Assembly: GCF_009649845.1 (NCBI RefSeq)
Contig: NZ_WJIE01000001.1
Span: 791,054-855,053 of the forward strand
Reading direction: 5' to 3'
From: Polyangium spumosum
Lineage (GTDB): Bacteria; Myxococcota_A; Polyangia; Polyangiales; Polyangiaceae
DNA: 64,000 nt
The position numbers and the translations under genes were made by a program. Of this stretch, positions 60,057 to 64,000 are shown in pieces. The notes under the pieces were generated by a model. It was not told the DNA's origin, made no database searches, and saw nothing but the letters and a program-made list of their open reading frames with translations. The stretch's first letter is position 1, and each line of letters opens with the position of its first letter.

Positions 60057-60803
60057 TCAAGTCTCGAGCGCGCAGGCGGCCGATAGCGTCGTCACACAAC
60101 ACATGGCCGGGCCGCAGCTCTGGCCAGCGCTCGTGAGGCCTGCGCCGCAGGTGAAGCCACCCGCACATCCACAAGGGACCTCGCCCGCGTCGGGGACGCC
60201 CGCGTCACCCGCGCCCGCGTCACCCGCGCCCGCGTCACCCGCGCCCGCGTCACCCGCGCCCGCGTCACCCGCGCCCGCGTCACCCGCGCCCGCGTCCTCT
60301 TCGGCGCACGCGCAGACCGCGCCGACGTGAAAGACGAGCCGGCGTGTCTGCGCCTCGCAGAAGTCGGTCTCGATGACCTGCGCGCCGGTGAGGGCCGGCG
60401 GGAGCGTGGCCGGGCAAGCGAACTCCTTGCCGAGCGCAGCGGTCTCCTGGCCGCTCAGGGCCGCGAACGCGAGGACCTCGACGGTGATCCGATCGGAGGC
60501 AGATTTGCCCGCGCCACGCTCGAGGACGAAGCTCGCAGGGGTGTCGCCGCCGAGGCGGACGCAAAACGTGGCGATGTCGCCCGCCGCGCCCGAGACCACG
60601 ACACGCGCCGCGGCAGGCTCCGCGGAGGCGCTCTCGGCGGGGACGAGCTCGACGAGGAGGTAACTCGGGTTCGCCGCTGTCTCGGGGCCACACGCGGTGA
60701 CGAGGCCGCTCGCCGCGAAGGCACCACAGACCGAGACGACGGAGCCCGCGGCGAGCAGGGCCGCCGCCCTGCGACGGGGACGAGGCGCAGGACGCGGGCG
60801 CAT
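60057..60803 (-). CDS. lipoprotein with DAGAG repeats
   Basis: A 248-aa exported protein. The signal (about 38 residues) ends in a lipobox-like LVTAC. The middle is beta-rich ('RRLVFHVGAVCACAEED'), then come six to seven DAGAG units, and a Cys-rich end ('CGCAGGFTCGAGLTSAG'). The ATG overlaps the stop of the upstream TPR-PEGA gene (TGATG), so it is the third gene of the STK operon. Function unknown. The pentapeptide repeat lies in a 15-bp tandem repeat. Confidence 0.82.
   Translation of the reverse strand: MRPRPAPRPRRRAAALLAAGSVVSVCGAFAASGLVTACGPETAANPSYLLVELVPAESASAEPAAARVVVSGAAGDIATFCVRLGGDTPASFVLERGAGKSASDRITVEVLAFAALSGQETAALGKEFACPATLPPALTGAQVIETDFCEAQTRRLVFHVGAVCACAEEDAGAGDAGAGDAGAGDAGAGDAGAGDAGAGDAGVPDAGEVPCGCAGGFTCGAGLTSAGQSCGPAMCCVTTLSAACALET
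60196..60300. repeat. 15-bp tandem repeat inside the DAGAG lipoprotein
   Basis: GCGCCCGCGTCACCC repeats exactly at 60211, 60226, 60241, 60256 and 60271, with variants on both sides. In the coding frame each unit encodes the pentapeptide DAGAG, so copy-number change would keep the frame. Confidence 0.88.
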
Positions 60804-61582
60804 CAAAACCTCACGACCGCAGGGAAGACACGATCGACGGTGCTCGTCGGAGGCGCAGCCGCGGGCGTCGCGTCGGGGCGCGTGGCCACCACGATGACGG
60901 TGACCGCGACGCCACCCGCGACGACGGCGCCGACGGTGCCCCAGAACCAGCCGCGCTTGTAGAAGGGCTTCTCCTTGGGCGCCTCCACGACCGCGGAGCG
61001 CGGCGCCGTGAGCACGAGGACGCTGTCCTCCTGCGAGAGCGTCTTCGTGAGGGTGGTCGTGTCGTGGCCCTTGGCGCTGATCACGAAGACGTGCTTGCCC
61101 GGGTCGAGCTCGACGCGGCCGTCGCCCGCGAGCTTCACGGGGCTGCCGTCGAGGTTCACGTCGGCGTCCGCGGGGCTCTTCCGGAGCTCGATGCGCACGA
61201 TCTTCGCCGCGACGTCTTCACGCAGCTTGTCGATCTCCGTCTTGAGCGCGGGCTTGATGGGCGTCTTGTTCGACTCGGCGTCGGCGATCGCGCCGTCGAG
61301 GCTGTCGCGCGCCTCGACGTAGCGGCCGAGCGCGCGGAGCGAGGCGGCGATGTTGAAGCGCACGCTGATCGAGGGGACGAGATCGTCGGACTTGCGGAAG
61401 ACCTCGAGCGCCTCGGCCCACTTGCCCTCGTCGCTGAGCGCGAGGCCCTGGTCGAAGAGGGCGCGCGCCTGGCGCTGCTCGGGCGTGGGTTTGGCCGGGC
61501 CCGCGCCGAGCGCGACGGGCGTGACGAAGAGGCAAGCGACGACGGGGGCGATGGCGAGCCATCGCAGCGGCGAACGACGCAT
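60803..61582 (-). CDS. exported TPR-PEGA protein
   Basis: A 259-aa protein: signal peptide (cleaved near ALGAG), two to three TPRs (about 35-105; 'EGKWAEALEVFRKSDDLVPS'), a PEGA domain (about 128-185; 'RIELRKSPADADVNLDGSPV') and one TM segment (about 205-230; 'WGTVGAVVAGGVAVTVIVVA'). PEGA domains are small beta domains of surface-layer and secretion proteins. The gene starts inside the stop of the kinase gene (TGATG) and overlaps the start of the next one. It is probably a membrane-anchored partner of the kinase. Confidence 0.88.
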   Translation of the reverse strand: MRRSPLRWLAIAPVVACLFVTPVALGAGPAKPTPEQRQARALFDQGLALSDEGKWAEALEVFRKSDDLVPSISVRFNIAASLRALGRYVEARDSLDGAIADAESNKTPIKPALKTEIDKLREDVAAKIVRIELRKSPADADVNLDGSPVKLAGDGRVELDPGKHVFVISAKGHDTTTLTKTLSQEDSVLVLTAPRSAVVEAPKEKPFYKRGWFWGTVGAVVAGGVAVTVIVVATRPDATPAAAPPTSTVDRVFPAVVRF

Positions 61583-63201
61583 CAGTCGTAGCTCCGAACG
61601 AGAGGTCCGCCCTTCTTCGTGGAGTACGAAGTCGAGCCAGTCTTGGGGGCCGTCGTGGGGGCCTTGAAGGCGGGCCGGGCAGACGCGGCCGGCGCAGCAG
61701 AAGCCGAGGCCGAGGCCGAGGGCGCGGTGAGCGCCGCCGGCACGATCGAGGGAGAGGGCGAGGGCGTCGGCGTGGGGACGGGCGACACGGCGGAAGGCGT
61801 CGGCGACGCGGCCGCGGTTTCGGTGTCCGCGTCGCCGCCTCGCGTGCTCAAGAAGACGAGCGCGCCGCCGCCGATCAGCAGCGTGACGAACACGCCGATG
61901 AAGACGTACCCCATCGACACCGAGCTGCGCGGAGGCCCGAACGCCTGCGGATCGCCGTGCGCGAAGCCCGGGATCGACGCGCTCGACGTGACGCCGGGGT
62001 TGGTGGACGGCGGAGCAAAAGGCACGTAGCTGCTCGGCGCGGGCGTCATGACCTGGAGGCCGGGCGTCGACTGCGCCGAGCCCGGGGTCGGCGTCAGGAT
62101 TTGCGTGGGCTCGATCGGCGCCGCCGGGAGGCCCACGCGCTGGGAGGCCGGGAGGAACGAGCCCGAGCCCGACGTGCCGAGGCGCGGCGAGGAGCCGATC
62201 GCGCTGCGCTCACGCGGCGCGCCGCTCGCCACACGCGCGAGCAGGCCTCTGCGCCACGCGCATCGGTCGGGGAACGTCTCGACGATCCACGCGGCGGCCG
62301 CGGCGGCGTCGTGCGGAGCGCCGCGAGCGCGCGCCCAGGCGCGGAGCTCGTTCTCCACGGCGAGGGCCGTCGGATATCGCTCGGCGCGATCCCGCGCCAT
62401 CGTGCGCATCACGATGGGATCGAGCGAGGCGTGGATCACGTCGCGCAGGCGGCTCGGCGCCTCCACCACGGCGCTCTGCAGCGCCATGATCGTCTCGAGA
62501 TCGGAGTCCCGCGCGAAGGGCGACTGGCCCGTGCAGAGCTCGTAGAGCATCACGCCGAGGCTGAAGACGTCGACCGTGCGATCCACGACCTCGCCGCGGA
62601 ACGTCTCGGGGGCCATATACGGGAGCTTGCCCTTCAGCTCGCCGTGCGACGTCTGCACCAGGCGCTGCTTCGCCTTGGCGACGCCGAAGTCGAAGAGCAT
62701 CGGGTGACCCGCGTCGGAGAGGATCACGTTGGAGGTCGAGACGTCGCGGTGGATGATCTCGAGCGACTCGCCTTCGAGGGTCTTCGCCTCGTGCGCGGCG
62801 TGCAGCGCGGACGCGACCTCGGCGCCGATCCACGCGACCATCCAGTCCGGGAACGCGGCGCCGTGGTGCTTCTTGAGGTCGCGCAGCATGCGCTGCAGCG
62901 GATCGCCGTTCGCGTAGTCGAGGACGACGAAGTGGTTGCCCGCCTCGTGGCCGACGTCGATCGTCGAGATGATGTTCGGGTGACGGATGGCCGCGGCGAC
63001 GTTGGCCTCGTCGTGCAGCATGTGGATGAAGGTCTCGTCCTCGGCCAGAAACGGGTGGATCCGCTTCACGGCGACGGGCTTCACGAAGCCGCCGGGCGCG
63101 ACGAAGCGCGCGATGAAGACCTCGCCCATGCCGCCGGACGCGAGCCGCTCTACGATCTCGTAGCGACCGAGGCGCTCGGGGACGTCCTGGGACTCCGACA
63201 T
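61582..63201 (-). CDS. membrane Ser/Thr protein kinase
   Basis: A 539-aa kinase. The N-terminal Hanks domain (about 12-290) has 'LASGGMGEVFIARFV' (P-loop), Lys in VAVKRIHP, catalytic HRDVSTSN (in place of the common HRDIKPxN; Asp kept), FDFGVAK (DFG) and 'GKLPYMAPETFRG'. A Pro/Ser-rich linker and one TM (about 430-450, 'VFIGVFVTLLIGGGALVFLS') lead to an Ala/Ser/Pro/Thr-rich extracytoplasmic tail. It phosphorylates Ser/Thr substrates, probably signalling across the membrane. First gene of an operon with TPR-PEGA and DAGAG proteins; the TGATG overlaps show close coupling. Confidence 0.93.
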   Translation of the reverse strand: MSESQDVPERLGRYEIVERLASGGMGEVFIARFVAPGGFVKPVAVKRIHPFLAEDETFIHMLHDEANVAAAIRHPNIISTIDVGHEAGNHFVVLDYANGDPLQRMLRDLKKHHGAAFPDWMVAWIGAEVASALHAAHEAKTLEGESLEIIHRDVSTSNVILSDAGHPMLFDFGVAKAKQRLVQTSHGELKGKLPYMAPETFRGEVVDRTVDVFSLGVMLYELCTGQSPFARDSDLETIMALQSAVVEAPSRLRDVIHASLDPIVMRTMARDRAERYPTALAVENELRAWARARGAPHDAAAAAAWIVETFPDRCAWRRGLLARVASGAPRERSAIGSSPRLGTSGSGSFLPASQRVGLPAAPIEPTQILTPTPGSAQSTPGLQVMTPAPSSYVPFAPPSTNPGVTSSASIPGFAHGDPQAFGPPRSSVSMGYVFIGVFVTLLIGGGALVFLSTRGGDADTETAAASPTPSAVSPVPTPTPSPSPSIVPAALTAPSASASASAAPAASARPAFKAPTTAPKTGSTSYSTKKGGPLVRSYD

Positions 63202-63283
63202 GGGACGCCCAAGGTACACCTTTGACGCGCGCGCCACAAACACCCGGCGTTCGCCGCGCGCCGGACGAGCCTGCACCTCGCCT

Positions 63284-63307
63284 CCCCGGTAACTGGAGTT
63301 TCCGGGG
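63284..63307 (-). terminator. imperfect hairpin downstream of the FGE-like gene
   Basis: CCCCGGTAACT (63284-63294) and AGTTTCCGGGG (63297-63307) pair over 11 bp with one mismatch and a 2-nt loop, 13 nt after the stop of the edge gene. No T-run follows, so it would be a weak or Rho-assisted terminator. Confidence 0.45.
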
Positions 63308-63319
63308 CTGACCCGCCGG

Positions 63320-64000
63320 TCAGTGTTTCGCGTCGACGGCGCCGGGGCCGAGCAACGTGCCGCACATGGTCTTGCAGAGGATGTCTTTCTCCGCGCAGGT
63401 GCACTGGCCCTGCTTCTTCAGCTCGAGCTTCTTCTGCATCTCGGCGATGGTGAACCCGGCCCGCTTCTCGACCTTCTCGATGGTCCACTTGTCGCGGACC
63501 TGCCACGGCGTGCGAGGATCGGTGGGTTTGCCGTCGGCCTCGGCGCAGCAGCGGAAGCTCAAGAAGTAATAATAAAAGTCCTCGTCGTGCGTGTAGACCT
63601 TGGGGCGGCACTGGTTGCGCACGCCCTTGTACCAGGGGCCGCCGGTGTGGACGCTGTCGAAGTGCGCGCGCCGCGAGCCCTTGGGTTGCTCGCTGGCGAC
63701 GACCTCGTCGGTGTTGGCCGGCATGTCGGCGACGCCGAAATCGCTGATGCAGCTCGGCTGCGAGCCGCTCGGCACGCCCTTCCAGAGGCGCGCGAGCTCG
63801 CCGGGATCACGCGCGGCGACCTTCTTCATGTTGGGGCCGTCCCAGAGATGGTCCCCGTTGCACTTGGCCGCGTCGCGGACGTAGCCGTGCGGGAAGGGCT
63901 TCATCTCGGGGCCCTCGCACGCGAAGTTCCACTCGGACTCGGTGCACATGCGCTTGCCGACGGAGGCGCATTTGATCTGCGCCTGGTGGAAGCGGTTCAT
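63320..64000 (-). CDS. formylglycine-generating enzyme-like (FGE-sulfatase) domain protein, cut by the window edge
   Basis: The 3' part (at least 226 codons) of a protein on the minus strand; the 5' end lies outside the window, so the Met at 64000 is probably internal. 'KCASVGKRMCTESEWNFACE' is the core of the FGE/SUMF-type fold, followed by 'MKPFPHGYVRD' and the C-terminal FGE pattern 'FYYYFLSFRCCAEADGKP'. About nine cysteines occur, including 'CTCAEKDILCKTMCG'. FGE-like proteins may be enzymes or structural C-type-lectin-like domains; the catalytic Cys cannot be judged from this part. It is same-strand upstream of the STK operon (118 nt). Confidence 0.7.
   Translation of the reverse strand: MNRFHQAQIKCASVGKRMCTESEWNFACEGPEMKPFPHGYVRDAAKCNGDHLWDGPNMKKVAARDPGELARLWKGVPSGSQPSCISDFGVADMPANTDEVVASEQPKGSRRAHFDSVHTGGPWYKGVRNQCRPKVYTHDEDFYYYFLSFRCCAEADGKPTDPRTPWQVRDKWTIEKVEKRAGFTIAEMQKKLELKKQGQCTCAEKDILCKTMCGTLLGPGAVDAKH

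Overview
This window is a very GC-rich chromosomal segment, most probably from a myxobacterium of the Polyangiales (Polyangium/Sorangium-like). This is inferred from content, not from a marker gene. It carries Hanks-type Ser/Thr kinases with periplasmic or proline-rich tails, several PAS/GAF sensor kinases, TPR-PEGA proteins, lipoproteins with 'CGDG-C...GETC' cysteine repeats or DAGAG repeats, and weakly structured operons in which stop and start codons overlap (ATGA, GTGA, TTGA, TGATG). I see no rRNA, tRNA, CRISPR array, complete insertion sequence or origin.

Left third (0.1-18.9 kb): a hypothetical protein, a TPR lipoprotein, a split YeeE/YedE-type transporter pair, a large PAS-GAF histidine kinase and an alpha/beta hydrolase lead into a metal-resistance island. 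One arm runs rightward (His-rich lipoprotein, TolC-type outer-membrane lipoprotein, Tat-type multicopper oxidase, small lipoprotein ending in EGSCG). The other runs leftward (czcC-czcB-czcA efflux genes, response regulator, sensor kinase, HMA copper chaperone, VTT membrane protein). In the leftward arm all five efflux/regulator genes overlap by 4 bp, and a 7-bp direct repeat with 11-bp period sits upstream of the first gene.

Middle (18.9-35.5 kb): two PAS-STAS (RsbR-like) proteins flank a CrtI-like FAD oxidoreductase; then come an esterase, a secreted unknown protein with a clear terminator, and a methyltransferase. A low-GC two-gene cassette (AAA15/RloA-like ATPase plus RloB-like Toprim protein) follows, with a decayed copy of the methyltransferase 3' end on its far side; it looks like an acquired anti-phage module. 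After it lie a siderophore-interacting flavoprotein, unknown proteins, a 42-bp minisatellite, an unusual beta-barrel-type protein, a ribose-type sugar ABC importer and a GST.

Right half (35.6-64 kb): a Ser/Thr kinase fused to an extracellular ligand-binding domain; an outer-membrane barrel and its lipoprotein; a PhyH-family dioxygenase pair; a secreted cytochrome c operon; a TPR protein; a probable transglutaminase-elicitor-like lipoprotein; a VTT/metallo-hydrolase pair; a 43-bp hairpin minisatellite; an ethylene-receptor-like histidine kinase with a response regulator; an arsR-acr3-arsC operon; a TetR regulator; a GlgA-like glycosyltransferase coupled to a cysteine-repeat lipoprotein; and a Ser/Thr kinase-TPR/PEGA-lipoprotein operon. 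The right edge cuts a formylglycine-generating-enzyme-like protein.

The most interesting candidates are the RloAB-like cassette with its duplicated flank, the copper-site-retaining ethylene-receptor-like kinase, the kinase/binding-protein fusion, the EGSCG-tailed lipoprotein in the copper arm, and three precisely periodic repeat arrays (24, 42 and 43 bp).
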